Notes: generated by a model from the letters alone, not told the origin. 64,000 nucleotides of DNA from Bradyrhizobium hereditatis (GCF_020329435.1 NZ_JAGKJK010000003.1:124001-188000); one strand, 5' to 3'. Shown: positions 54,016 through 63,553, counted from the first letter of the stretch. Translations and numbers: made by a program.

Positions 54016-56442
54016 ATGGCCGCCATGTCGAACCTTCGCCCAATCAAAATTTTGCTCGCGCTGGTCACCGGCGTGTTCGTTGCCGCCACCGCTTACATCT
54101 CCACATTGGTAATGGAGCGCCAAAGCGCGCTCGAGCGGGTCTCGCGCTACAATGTCGCCTGGTTGGTTGGTCAGGCGACATCAGAGTACACGCGTCTCGA
54201 GCAACGGGTAAGCGCGTTCGGTCTCCCGGACAGCAAGGTCAGCGCGGACGAGGTGCGCCTGCGCTTTGACATCATTGTCAACCGACTTTCGCTCCTGCGC
54301 ACCGGTGAGGTCGAGGAGTTCGTGAAAGCAGATGCGGAATACGCCGCGACCATTGACGCGCTCGCGCGAGCCCTTGACGCCGTCCAACCGTACCTCGAGG
54401 ATCTGAAGCCGGCGCATGTTCCGAGATTGCTGCAGATCCTGCTGCCGGTGGATGCCCGTCTCGCCCAGCTCGCCGCCGCCGCCAATCGCGTCGGCGGCGA
54501 CCGCGTCGCGGACGATCAGCGCCAGCTGATCCGCCTACACTGGACCTTCTCGGTAATGGCGGCGGGGCTGATCGTATGCGGCATCGCACTGATCGTCTTG
54601 ATTGCCTGGCACAATCGCCTGCTGCAGAGAGCCCACAACGAGATGAAGGTGCTCACCAATGACCTACGGGTCACATCCGAAAACCTGGCGGAAGCTCATC
54701 AGGAGGTGCAGTTCGCCAACGCCGAGCTGGAGCGGCAGAACGAGACGCTTGTCCGGCGCGATCGTGACCTGCGCACGCAAAACGAAAGGTTCGAGGCCGC
54801 TCTCGGCAATATGTCGCAGGCGCTTTGCCTGGTGGACGCACAGCAGCGACTTGTCATCTGCAACCAGCGCTACCAGGCGATGTTCGGTTTCGACAAGAAC
54901 CTGCTGAAGGCCGGCACGCCGATGCGTCACCTTGCGGAATTCCTTTCCGCGAGCAGTGACGAGGGCGCCAGCCTGTACCAGGTTTATGCCAATCAACAGA
55001 TCCTGGTCTGTGAGAACCGGGCCCGGACCTACTTCGAGGAATTGAACGACGGGCGCACCGTGGGCGTATCACATCAGCCGCTCCGCGAGGGAGGTTGGGT
55101 GGCAACATATGAGGATCTGACGGAACGGAGGCGTGCCGAGGCGCGGATCGCGCACATGGCGCACCATGATGCGTTGACCGATCTACCAAACCGCACGTTG
55201 TTTCATGAGCGCATGATCGCAGCGCTCGAGCGTGCAGAAGATGGCGGAGGATTTGCAGTCATGCTGCTTGACCTCGACCGCTTCAAGACCGTGAACGATA
55301 CGCTCGGCCATCCGGTCGGGGATGCGCTGCTGAAATCTGTGGCAGAACGCCTGAGCGCGACCGTGCGGCCCGGCGATCTGGTTGCACGGCTCGGCGGAGA
55401 CGAATTCGCCGTGCTGGCGATGGATGCATCCAATCACGACATCTCCCAGTTTGCCGACCGAATACTTCGGGCCATCGCCGAACCATTCGAGACCGGTGGA
55501 CACCACATCAACATCGGAACGAGCATCGGCGTCGCGCTCGCGCTGGCGGACGGCCACGCTCCTGATGAGCTGCTCAAGAACGCAGACCTCGCCCTATATC
55601 AGGCAAAAGCGGCCGGCCGGGCGACCTTCTGCTTTTTCAAAGCGGAAATGAATCTGGAACTGCAGGCGCGGCGGCAGATCGAATTGGACTTGCGAGTTGC
55701 GCTGGCGGAAGGTGAATTTCACCTCCTGTACCAGCCGCAGGTTAATCTGACCTCGGGCCGGATAACCGGGTGCGAGGCGCTGCTTCGGTGGAATCACCCG
55801 GTGCGGGGGCCTGTGCCGCCGTCCGAATTCATCCCCATCGCCGAAGAGGCGGGACTCATTCCTACGATCGGTGATTGGGCGCTGCGTCGGGCTTGCCATG
55901 AAGCAGCAGGCTGGCGATCCGATGTCAAGATCGCGGTCAACATGTCGCCGGCGCAGTTCAAGAATCCCAACCTTCCGCACAACGTAGTGCTGGCGCTGGC
56001 GGCTTCAGGCCTCCCAGCCGAACGGCTAGAGCTCGAGATCACCGAATCGCTACTGCTGCAGGACAATGACACCACCATGGCTACGTTGCATCGGATGCGC
56101 GAACTCGGGGTCGGGATCGCGCTCGATGACTTCGGAACAGGATACTCCTCGCTCAGCTATCTTCGGCGCTTTCCGTTCGACAAGATCAAGATCGACCAAA
56201 CGTTCGTCCGCGAGATGACCACGGATGCCGATTGCATGTCGATCATCCAGGCGGTCATCGACCTCGCGCACACGCTCCGCATGAAGACAACTGGCGAGGG
56301 AGTGGAAACAGTGCAACAGAAGGACAGCCTGCAGGTCGCCGGCTGCACCGATGCGCAGGGTTTTTACTTCTTCCGGCCCATGTCGGGCAAACAGATCGCC
56401 GATTTACTGGCGCCCGGTGCGAACCGGGAGACGGCGGCCTAG
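54016..56442 (+). CDS. Membrane GGDEF-EAL cyclic-di-GMP protein
   Basis: An 808-residue protein. Two membrane segments (about residues 12-34 and 175-196) flank a periplasmic helical sensor. A cytoplasmic coiled coil and PAS-like domain (FEAALGNMSQALCLVDAQQR) follow, then GGDEF (RLGGDEFAVL, near residue 460) and EAL (CEALLRWNHPVRGP, near residue 585). Both catalytic signatures are intact, so it could make and break c-di-GMP. It follows the molybdopterin-domain gene by 27 bases, suggesting a sensor-effector pair. No regulatory site was recognised. Confidence 0.92.
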   Translation: MAAMSNLRPIKILLALVTGVFVAATAYISTLVMERQSALERVSRYNVAWLVGQATSEYTRLEQRVSAFGLPDSKVSADEVRLRFDIIVNRLSLLRTGEVEEFVKADAEYAATIDALARALDAVQPYLEDLKPAHVPRLLQILLPVDARLAQLAAAANRVGGDRVADDQRQLIRLHWTFSVMAAGLIVCGIALIVLIAWHNRLLQRAHNEMKVLTNDLRVTSENLAEAHQEVQFANAELERQNETLVRRDRDLRTQNERFEAALGNMSQALCLVDAQQRLVICNQRYQAMFGFDKNLLKAGTPMRHLAEFLSASSDEGASLYQVYANQQILVCENRARTYFEELNDGRTVGVSHQPLREGGWVATYEDLTERRRAEARIAHMAHHDALTDLPNRTLFHERMIAALERAEDGGGFAVMLLDLDRFKTVNDTLGHPVGDALLKSVAERLSATVRPGDLVARLGGDEFAVLAMDASNHDISQFADRILRAIAEPFETGGHHINIGTSIGVALALADGHAPDELLKNADLALYQAKAAGRATFCFFKAEMNLELQARRQIELDLRVALAEGEFHLLYQPQVNLTSGRITGCEALLRWNHPVRGPVPPSEFIPIAEEAGLIPTIGDWALRRACHEAAGWRSDVKIAVNMSPAQFKNPNLPHNVVLALAASGLPAERLELEITESLLLQDNDTTMATLHRMRELGVGIALDDFGTGYSSLSYLRRFPFDKIKIDQTFVREMTTDADCMSIIQAVIDLAHTLRMKTTGEGVETVQQKDSLQVAGCTDAQGFYFFRPMSGKQIADLLAPGANRETAA

Positions 56443-57214
56443 GCGGAAGTTATCAGGGCGGCGCTTTGCCCCGCCGCGTTGCACGGTTACTTCGAGCCTC
56501 GCCGGCCCGTGGTTATTCTTGAAGGCATGCACTTCACAAACGCCCCGGTAGCTGCCGTGTAAACGGAGAAAAGACGAGTGTTGCCCCGGCCTGTCGCGCG
56601 GGCACTGATGTGCTGACGCTTGATACGGCCGTTCGCGAATCTCTGAAGGGCGTCGCTCGAATTATTCGACGCCTCGAAGCTGTGTTTCGGCACGGCCATT
56701 AGCCTAGCCTTATGCGCGTCGGCAGGAGTATCAATTTTCATTTTGAATATTCGCCACGGCAGAGTTTTGCAGCGACCCCGGTTTCTGTGGGCCCGACATT
56801 GAGACAATACGAAGCTTCGGTAGAGACCGTCATCGAACTCGACTATTCCGGCGCTCTGTTTGCGCCCGACGAGCGTGTTACGTTTTGGCCTGCAAAGCTT
56901 TCTGATGTTCCAGCGATCGCCGTTCCAAGGGGGCAGTAGTCGCCTGTGATGGACGGGCGGCTGGAGTTCGGCTGGCCAAAGGGCAGATCGACATTCGAAT
57001 CGCGGGAGGCCAGTTCCGCATGGTCAAAGACGATTATATCGAAGTCGTCGCAGTCAAGATTGCTTTTAGCGGCAGTGTTAGTCGCTCGTTTTTGTCGCTG
57101 TCTTCGTCCGCTCGCGACGGTAGCCGTGCGCCCTCTCGGGACTTCAGTCGAGCGCCGTCCACGCAGTCACGCGAGGATGTCGTCACTGTCCTGAACGTTG
57201 CATCGGTGTGGACA
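56443..57214. other. Intergenic stretch without a supported gene
   Basis: About 770 bases. Frames on both strands between 56487 and 57194 overlap without a consistent product. One plus-strand frame (GQIDIRIAGGQFRMVKDDYI) looks protein-like but has no start. Confidence 0.35.
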
Positions 57215-57763
57215 TCAGGCTCCGGCCGGATTGCAGTAGATCGCGGAGTTGCCGCTGTGTTCGCGGACTTCCACGCTTTCAAGCCACACTCTGGCCGCGG
57301 TTTTCTTCGCCACATAATCCGATACGTGATCGAAGGCGTGCCTTGCAACCGCTTCGCACCCCACTGCCGGCAACACGCGAAGCTCTGCCAGCCCCATCCG
57401 CTGCAATGATTCAAAGACGGGCAGGTGCGGATCGTCCGCCGCGACCAGCGTCGTGTGATCGAACATGTGATGTAGCCACGCCTTGACCTCCTTCAGGTCT
57501 CCGAAATCGAAGCACCAGTTGCATTCGTCGAGCTCGCGTGTGCCGAAGACAAAGGCGAAGGACAGAGCGTAACCATGCAGCAGGTTGCAATGCGAGTGCG
57601 TCGCGCGCCACTGCCGAAAGCAGCATGACAAGCCTTCGCTGTGACCGTACGTCTTGGTCGAACGGTAGATCGGACCGGCCGCAGCGGGCGCCATCGGCGG
57701 CGAGGAAGGTTGAGACAGCAGGCCGGTTGCCATGCGAGATTTATTTTCTTGACGAACGTTCAT
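57215..57763 (-). CDS. queD: 6-carboxytetrahydropterin synthase-like protein (QueD/PTPS family)
   Basis: A 182-residue member of the 6-pyruvoyl-tetrahydropterin synthase family. The active region reads SCCFRQWRATHSHCNLLHGY, with the catalytic Cys and zinc-binding histidines, then CFDFGDLKEVKAWLHHMFDH and a Glu near the C-terminus. The third zinc histidine in HGH is Tyr here (HGY); I recall the same change in alphaproteobacterial members. It starts in an ATGA overlap with folE, so the two are coupled. Together they would convert GTP to a pterin precursor. The product use (queuosine or pterin cofactor) is not clear because queC and queE are not adjacent. Confidence 0.85.
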   Translation of the reverse strand: MNVRQENKSRMATGLLSQPSSPPMAPAAAGPIYRSTKTYGHSEGLSCCFRQWRATHSHCNLLHGYALSFAFVFGTRELDECNWCFDFGDLKEVKAWLHHMFDHTTLVAADDPHLPVFESLQRMGLAELRVLPAVGCEAVARHAFDHVSDYVAKKTAARVWLESVEVREHSGNSAIYCNPAGA

Positions 57764-58446
57764 GCGCCGATGCGCCGTTCCAGCGCCAGAGCCTCGTGCA
57801 GGAATTCGTTCTTAAGATCCTGGTTGTGCAGCATCTCACCGAAGAAGGCGCTGTTGATCATCCGGCTCTGCTCGCTCGCGCGGACCCCGCGGTGGGTCCT
57901 GCACATGTGAACTGCGCTAATCCGAATGGCGAGCCCCTTCGGCGCAGTCGCGTCGACGATGTAGTTGCCGATCTGGGAGACGAGCTCCTCCTGGATCTGC
58001 AGTCGCGCGCAGAAGTACTCGACGATGCGGTCGTATTTCGACAGGCCGATGATCTTGCCCTCGGGCGATGGAAGCACGCCGATGTAGGCTTGCCCGTGGA
58101 TCGGCATGAGGTGATGCGCACAAGTCGAGCGCACGTCGATCGGTCCGGTGACAATAAGATGATCACAGCGTTCGACATTTTCGAACTCGGTGATTTTCGG
58201 CGCCGCGTCGTAACGGCCGCGCAGCACTTCCTCAACGAACATCTTGGCGACCCGTCGCGGCGTATCGCGGGTGTTATGATCGTTCACGTGATCGATACGC
58301 AGAACGTCGAATAGCTCTTCTAATTTCTGCGACGCTTCCGCGATCATCGCGGCTTTCGCCGCTCGATCGGTAAATCCCTCAATGGCTTCGTTGCAAAGTG
58401 CGGCGCCACGCGGCGGCAGCCGCAATTTCTTGGCACTGTTATTCAT
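57760..58446 (-). CDS. folE: GTP cyclohydrolase I (FolE)
   Basis: A 228-residue enzyme that opens GTP to 7,8-dihydroneopterin triphosphate. Conserved pieces include NDHNTRDTPRRVAKMFVEEV, the zinc and active-site motif STCAHHLMPIHG and HMCRTHRGVRASEQSRM. ATG 58446 has a GGGG site and gives a normal start, so the extension to 58473 is rejected. The stop overlaps the queD start (ATGA). Its island location suggests a second folE beside the chromosomal copy, possibly to supply pterins to the nodule stage. That is inference. Confidence 0.93.
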   Translation of the reverse strand: MNNSAKKLRLPPRGAALCNEAIEGFTDRAAKAAMIAEASQKLEELFDVLRIDHVNDHNTRDTPRRVAKMFVEEVLRGRYDAAPKITEFENVERCDHLIVTGPIDVRSTCAHHLMPIHGQAYIGVLPSPEGKIIGLSKYDRIVEYFCARLQIQEELVSQIGNYIVDATAPKGLAIRISAVHMCRTHRGVRASEQSRMINSAFFGEMLHNQDLKNEFLHEALALERRIGA

Positions 58447-58524
58447 GCTATCCCCTGCTGCGTTCCGTCCCATCCCCGGCTGGCGAGGAATGTCGCTCGC
58501 GTAATCTGGCCGCCCCCTTACGGT

Positions 58525-58731
58525 TCAGTTTACGACGCATCGGCTTATTCGGCGCGAGCGAGCCGTGCGGGCGCCACCGGTCAGAGAGCTGTTGATCGAA
58601 GCGGACTTCGTACTGAGTTTAGTTCCTAGCCTATTCACGGCTGCCATGATAGCAAGTGAGATACCGGTCGCTATCAGCCCATATTCTATGGCGATAGCTC
58701 GAGACTCATCGCGTAAAAAGCGAACTAGCAT
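58525..58731 (-). CDS. Orphan Flp/Fap type IVb pilin
   Basis: From ATG 58731 the protein is MLVRFLRDESRAIAIEYGLI, then ATGISLAIMAAVNRLG, the short leader, cleavage region and hydrophobic helix of Flp pilins. A GTG at 58746 could start it five residues earlier. The C-terminal 20 residues are unusually basic. No tad/cpa assembly genes are nearby. It would need a chromosomal secretion system. A relic of another copy is at 48811-48945. Confidence 0.75.
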   Translation of the reverse strand: MLVRFLRDESRAIAIEYGLIATGISLAIMAAVNRLGTKLSTKSASINSSLTGGARTARSRRISRCVVN

Positions 58732-58746
58732 CTTCACATTGCGCAC

Positions 58747-59392
58747 CCTTCCAACGTTAAGGCTCGGGACCTTACCGGCTATTTGTTAAAGCTAGCAGAA
58801 TCTCATTCGAGATTTCGTTGTTATCGGCGTGGAAACTTTGTACGGAGCGGACCGATGCTCGCCGGAGCAAGCAGATAAAGCAGCTGGTACGCTTCGGACG
58901 AGAGTGAAGTATCACAATTAAAGGCGCGTTCTGTACGTTACGGACAGACCTATTGCTTTCATACCCACCTGATTCGGCTAATGTTCATGTTGGCAACTTC
59001 ATGCGTTGACATTGCGCGGCGGTATGAGATCGATAGTGCTCTACGAGGGTGAGATGGGGCGAACGCATTGTAAGTTACGATCGCTTGGTCGGACGAACTT
59101 CCCTTTGCGTATGCCGCCCCGATTCCTTGTCCTGCTGGCCCGACGCCGGCAGATACTTACCATCCTGCTTTCGGGCGACGAGCTTTCTGCAGACACCTCC
59201 CCGACTAGAAGCTCGTGCTTTCGGCAGAGGCGGGTTGTTTTCTCATCGAGCTAAGGCGGGACCGCTTCTTTCTTCTGCGACGCAATCGACGGTGTTTCAT
59301 GCGCGATCACGATTTTGTCTCAAATGGCTTCGTGGCATTGACGCGACGGGGCTCGTGCTGCTCTGCTCTCGCCTTCCTTTGAGGACCATTCC
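58747..59392. other. Intergenic region before the LivK-type gene
   Basis: About 645 bases between divergent genes. The frames are random-looking. The promoter of the binding-protein gene lies here. No nod, nif or tts box was recognised. Confidence 0.35.
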
Positions 59393-60511
59393 ATGAAATC
59401 ACTCTGGCTCTTTGGCTTGGCACTTGGTGCATCCCTCGCGTTGTCCACAGCGGCATTCGCGGAGGACATCACCATCGCTGTCGCGGGACCGATAACCGGC
59501 GGCGAATCCGCATTCGGCCGGCAGATGAAGAACGGCGCCGAACAGGCGGTGGCCGATATCAACGCCGCCGGCGGCGTGCTCGGCAAGAAACTCGCGCTGC
59601 AGGTCGGCGACGATGTCTGCGATCCCAAGCAGGCGCGCTCGGTGGCTGAAAAGTTCGCCAGCGCGAAGATCCCGTTCGTTGCCGGTCACTTCTGCTCGTC
59701 ATCCTCGATCCCGGCCTCCGAAGCCTATGCCGACGGTAATGTGCTGCAGATCACGCCGGCCTCGACCAACCCGCTGTTCACCGAGCGCAAGCTCTGGAAC
59801 GTGGCGCGCGTTTGCGGTCGTGACGACCAGCAGGGCCTGGTTGCCGCCGACTACATCGTCAAGAACTACAAGGGCAAAAACATCGCCATCCTTAACGACA
59901 AGACCACTTACGGTAAGGGTCTCGCTGACGAAACGAAGAAGGCGCTCAACAAGGCGGGCGTCACTGAGAAGATGTTCGAGTCCTACAACAAGGGCGACAA
60001 GGACTTTAACTCGATCGTCTCGCGCCTGAAGCGCGACAACATCGATCTGGTTTTTGTCGGAGGCTACCATCAGGAAGCAGGTTTGATCCTGCGCCAGATG
60101 CGTGACCAGGGCCTCAAGACCGTGCTGATGTCGGGTGACGCGTTGGCCGACAAGGAATATGCCTCGATCACCGGCGCCGCCGGCGCAGGCACGCTGTTCA
60201 CCTTCGGTCCCGACCCACGCAAGAAGCCGACGGCGGCTGCAATCGTCGAAAAGTTCAGGGCCAAGAACATCGACCCCGAAGGCTACACGCTCTATACCTA
60301 CGCTGCGGTACAGGCGTGGGCGCAGGCTGTGGCCAAGGCCGGCACCACGGATCCGAAGAAGGTGATGGATACGATCAAAGCGGGCTCCTGGGAGACTGCG
60401 ATCGGCAAGCTGGAATATGACGCCAAGGGCGACATCAAGCAGATCGACTATGTCGTTTATAAATGGGACGACAAAGGCGGCTATGCCGAGGTGAACGAAA
60501 AGGGTTCCTGA
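59393..60511 (+). CDS. Branched-chain amino acid ABC substrate-binding protein (LivK-like)
   Basis: A 372-residue periplasmic binding protein. Residues 1-23 are a signal peptide (MKSLWLFGLALGASLALSTA, cut after AFA). The mature part has the two-lobed type I fold: ITIAVAGPITGGESAFGRQM, then VADINAAGGVLGKKL and VAGHFCSSSSIPASEAYA. It would deliver amino acids or related compounds to a membrane transporter. The permease and ATPase genes are not in this window, so it is an orphan or split unit. Only a weak GC-rich hairpin without a T-run (around 60569-60597) follows. Confidence 0.92.
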   Translation: MKSLWLFGLALGASLALSTAAFAEDITIAVAGPITGGESAFGRQMKNGAEQAVADINAAGGVLGKKLALQVGDDVCDPKQARSVAEKFASAKIPFVAGHFCSSSSIPASEAYADGNVLQITPASTNPLFTERKLWNVARVCGRDDQQGLVAADYIVKNYKGKNIAILNDKTTYGKGLADETKKALNKAGVTEKMFESYNKGDKDFNSIVSRLKRDNIDLVFVGGYHQEAGLILRQMRDQGLKTVLMSGDALADKEYASITGAAGAGTLFTFGPDPRKKPTAAAIVEKFRAKNIDPEGYTLYTYAAVQAWAQAVAKAGTTDPKKVMDTIKAGSWETAIGKLEYDAKGDIKQIDYVVYKWDDKGGYAEVNEKGS

Positions 60512-60975
60512 CGCATCTCAATCCGATATAAGAAAGCCCTGACGATCGCCGGAGCGTTTTCTTTTCAGAGCCCGCCATTTGGTGGCTCGGCGGGCTTAGG
60601 GCGGAGATCATCAGTCGATTGCTCCAGGACAGCAAACTAGAACTGAAAGAAATTGAGAACTCGGCCTACAGTTAGGCCCTGCGCTCGCTTTGCTTCATTG
60701 ATCTTCCGGGCTCCGGCAATAAGCGAGAATCGAAACCGCCTTGGCTGCGCTTCCCGCGGGCACGCAATTTTTCCCGTGGATTGCGGAGGCATTTGCTTGA
60801 ATTGTGACAATCGCGGATCCACAAGCGGGTCGTCTCGATTTTGCCGACTGGCGTGAGGTTGCGGCGACGAGCAAAGTACGTCCCCCACAAGTGTGTCCCC
60901 TAATCGGGGCAAAGTAGGCCCCCTACTCGGCGCTACGGCGCCGAGCGCGACAGCAAGCAGAGAAGGAATTCACGA
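60512..60975. other. Intergenic region before the E2-E1 operon
   Basis: About 460 bases with no supported gene, and no ubiquitin-like fold in any frame that I can see. A weak inverted repeat (AGCCCGCC and GGCGGGCT, 60569-60597) follows livK. The operon promoter must be in the right part. Confidence 0.4.
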
Positions 60976-61101
60976 ATGGCTAAACCGCCCCATCCGACAC
61001 ATCCGGAGCATCCCGACGTGCCGCCTGGCCCGCCCAGCGAGACACCGGGCAAAGGCCCGCCGCGCCCGAGTTCGCCGCCCGGACATCGTCCTGTAGGCTA
61101 A
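60976..61101 (+). CDS. 41-residue proline/histidine-rich peptide ending in glycine
   Basis: ATG 60976 has an AGAAGGA site ten bases upstream. The peptide opens MAKPPHPTHPEHPDVPPGPP and ends PPGHRPVG; it is nearly all Pro, Gly, Ser, His and charged residues and has no predicted fold. Its stop is two bases before the TTG start of the E2-E1 fusion, so the two are translationally linked. The C-terminal glycine invites comparison with ubiquitin-like modifiers, but it is far too short for a beta-grasp domain. It could be a tag, a substrate, or an intrinsically disordered modifier of the operon. All of this is inference from position. Confidence 0.6.
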   Translation: MAKPPHPTHPEHPDVPPGPPSETPGKGPPRPSSPPGHRPVG

Positions 61102-61103
61102 GC

Positions 61104-62894
61104 TTGGCTAAGCACAACGAGCCCCGCGCCGACGAGGATTGGTGGACGATTTGGCCCGAGGTTCTTGATGCCGAGCTGGCGGAGTTCGCACGGCTCGGCA
61201 TTGCGCCCCGAACTATTCACAAGGGAAACGGGATCCTGATCCTGGAAGCGGACTGGCCGGTGGATGGACAGTCCGTCCCCATGCTGTTGTGCATCGGGTA
61301 TTCTCCGCTGCACCCCTTTTGCCGCCCCGCGGTGGCTGCGCCGAACGAGAGCTTTGAGCGGCATCAAAACCCCCTCAGCCGCGAGCTGTGCCTGCTGACG
61401 CAGGAATCGGGACAGTGGGACTCCAACCAGCTCGTTGCGGCCTTTGTCCAGGAGCGCTTGAACCATCTCCTGCGCGCCCTCGCCGCAAGAAAGGAGGGTC
61501 GCTGGGACGATGCAGCCAAGCTCGAGGAGCAGGCCGCCGATCCGTTAATGCCGTACTTCGCGGGAGCCTCCGAGGAGGACTCGGTCATCCTATTCGACGG
61601 TCATGCTCCGTTGCCGCCGGCGCCGCATGGGCTGCTGGAGGTGGTCTGCTCGGGTCGCTTCAGCAACACGAACCAGGCCGCGTTTGAAGGCGTGCTGCGG
61701 CAACAGAAGACCAGCAGCGGCGCGGCCATCGGAAAACGGTTTGGATTTCCGACGGAGCCACGTGACGCTCAGGTGCTCACCGGTCGATGGATCAAGTTCA
61801 CTCCGCCCGTGACCACCGATGCGCGCGAGTTGCTCCGGCTTGCCGAAGCAGAACTTGCGCGCCAGGCGGTGATGCAGCCGGCCAGCGTGCGCAAAGTCAA
61901 CGAGGCGGCGCGTGGCCCCCTCTCGATCACCGGCATCGCGTTTCCGGAGGAGGTCAAGTACGGCCCTAAGAAGAACGGCGCGGGATGGCTGTTCCTGGTC
62001 ACCCGGCCTGCACTTGCGGACGGAAGGACTGCCGGTGCGCCGCGGCTGGTGCTCGGCGAGCGCGCCGGAAAGGATGACGTCTTTTCACGACTGCCCATCG
62101 CCAAATCGCTTCTGACAAAGAAGGCCGTCGTCGTCGGGGCCGGCGCGATCGGAAGCTTCTCCGGCCTAGAACTGGCGCGCGCCGGCATCGGAGAAGTCAC
62201 CTTTCTTGATTTCGACATGGTCCAACCGGGCAACAGCCTGCGCTGGCCGCTGGGTCGCTCGGCCTGGGGAAGAGGCAAGGCCGCGGCTCTCGCGAACTTT
62301 ATCGCCGAGAACTATCCATGGACGAAAGCGTGCTTCATTCCCGGGCGTCTCGGCGAGGCAACCACCAATGCCGCCGCGATCTCGCCTGACCCCGGCAACG
62401 TGCTGGCGCCGGTCTTCCAGGCGCTGCGCGGCGCGGATGTGGTGGTCGACGCTTCCGCATCGGAAGAAGTACAGCTTGCCCTGTCACACTACTGCAAGCG
62501 GCTCGGTGTACCTTACGTGGTCGGTCACGCGACACATGGGGTTGCAGGCGGCCTGGTCGCGCGTTTTCTGCCAGACGCCGAAGGCTGCTTCGTCTGCCTC
62601 AACGAGCACTGGAAGGACAAGCGCATACCCGAGCCACGGGTCGACAACGCCGGCATGGTGATTCCGGTCGGCTGCAATGCCCCGACATTCACCGGCGGCG
62701 GCTTCGACCTACAGGAGATCTCGCTCGAAATCGTTCGTACGGCGGTCGGACTGCTCTCGGAGGGAAACTACGATCCCGGCGGTTGGACCGTTGCCGTACT
62801 GACGCTCAAGAACGAAGACGGATCGAGGACCCTGCCCCGCTGGGAGGCACACCCCTGCCCACCTCACCCAAAATGCTGCGGAGCCAGTCGATGA
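61104..62894 (+). CDS. E2-E1 fusion of a bacterial ubiquitin-like conjugation system
   Basis: A 596-residue fusion. Residues about 10-130 are E2-like: FERHQNPLSRELCLLTQESG matches the E2 HPN...C core, with Cys96 as the likely catalytic residue. A middle linker follows. Residues about 335-560 are E1/ThiF-like: VVVGAGAIGSFSGLEL (nucleotide loop 345-350), FLDFDMVQPGNSLRW (Asp369, Asp371, Arg380) and Lys392, the adenylation residues. CxxC at 495-498 and C-terminal cysteines (585, 591, 592) probably bind zinc. Family knowledge: similar fusions (Cap2 of CBASS) attach a modifier to targets. No CD-NTase is present here, so it is not CBASS. The start is TTG; the gene is coupled to the JAMM protease by ATGA. 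Confidence 0.9.
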   Translation: MAKHNEPRADEDWWTIWPEVLDAELAEFARLGIAPRTIHKGNGILILEADWPVDGQSVPMLLCIGYSPLHPFCRPAVAAPNESFERHQNPLSRELCLLTQESGQWDSNQLVAAFVQERLNHLLRALAARKEGRWDDAAKLEEQAADPLMPYFAGASEEDSVILFDGHAPLPPAPHGLLEVVCSGRFSNTNQAAFEGVLRQQKTSSGAAIGKRFGFPTEPRDAQVLTGRWIKFTPPVTTDARELLRLAEAELARQAVMQPASVRKVNEAARGPLSITGIAFPEEVKYGPKKNGAGWLFLVTRPALADGRTAGAPRLVLGERAGKDDVFSRLPIAKSLLTKKAVVVGAGAIGSFSGLELARAGIGEVTFLDFDMVQPGNSLRWPLGRSAWGRGKAAALANFIAENYPWTKACFIPGRLGEATTNAAAISPDPGNVLAPVFQALRGADVVVDASASEEVQLALSHYCKRLGVPYVVGHATHGVAGGLVARFLPDAEGCFVCLNEHWKDKRIPEPRVDNAGMVIPVGCNAPTFTGGGFDLQEISLEIVRTAVGLLSEGNYDPGGWTVAVLTLKNEDGSRTLPRWEAHPCPPHPKCCGASR

Positions 62895-63553
62895 TCGTGT
62901 GGCTGTCCTCGCGCGTGATGCAATCGATGGTCGAATGCGCGCGGGATTTGTCGCCCCTGGAGAACGGAGGGATCCTTCTGGGCTGGCGTTCAGGCGAGGA
63001 TCGTATCATCGTCGATCTGCGCGGCCCCGGCCCCCTCGCCCTTCACGGTCGCCATTGTTTCCTGCCGGAGGCAAGCGGCGCCGATTTGGACTATCTCGGC
63101 GACTGGCACTCGCATCCCGACGGCGTTGCCGAGATGAGCGATCTCGATTCGGCGACGCTCTTGCGGATAGCCCGACGGGTGAGTGAGCCGTTGATGCTCA
63201 TCGTCGCCGGGAGCGGAACGGACTGGTCGCCGCGTTGCTGGAAGGGACAGGTCGTCCGTTCATTGCTTCGGAGGCGACTGTTGGCGACGCCGCAGGAGCT
63301 CAAGATTTTCGATCCTTCTTCGGTCTGGCCGCGGCAGACTGCAATCTTATCGACGTCGTTGAAGACTCCGGCGCTAAGCTCGCCTTCGACCGGGCCTCAT
63401 CTGGTCTCCGGATTTCTTCCGAGTGACCGAACGCAATCGGTCGATCCTATCCACCCAAAGGCAATGCCGGTCATCTCGACGACTGACGAAGAGCGCGACA
63501 TTGGATGCACGCCACGTGGGATGAGCCAGGGCGCTCCAGCGGCCTCTTCCTGA
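62891..63553 (+). CDS. JAMM/MPN metalloprotease of the conjugation operon
   Basis: A 220-residue protein. The JAMM motif is complete: Glu24 in SPLENGGILLGWRSG, then His73, His75, Ser83 and Asp86 in WHSHPDGVAEMSDLDS, which coordinates the zinc used for isopeptide cleavage. In bacterial E1/E2 operons this protease processes the modifier or removes it. The C-terminal 90 residues look disordered and less conserved. ATG 62891 overlaps the E2-E1 stop as ATGA; an upstream ATG at 62873 is possible. The frame also extends to 62783, which is rejected because it lies inside the E2-E1 C-terminus. Confidence 0.9.
   Translation: MIVWLSSRVMQSMVECARDLSPLENGGILLGWRSGEDRIIVDLRGPGPLALHGRHCFLPEASGADLDYLGDWHSHPDGVAEMSDLDSATLLRIARRVSEPLMLIVAGSGTDWSPRCWKGQVVRSLLRRRLLATPQELKIFDPSSVWPRQTAILSTSLKTPALSSPSTGPHLVSGFLPSDRTQSVDPIHPKAMPVISTTDEERDIGCTPRGMSQGAPAASS

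Noticed and set aside
60569..60597. Terminator after the LivK-type gene
   Set aside because: A GC-rich stem of 8 bases is present, but there is no T-run and the loop is long, so it is not listed as a terminator.
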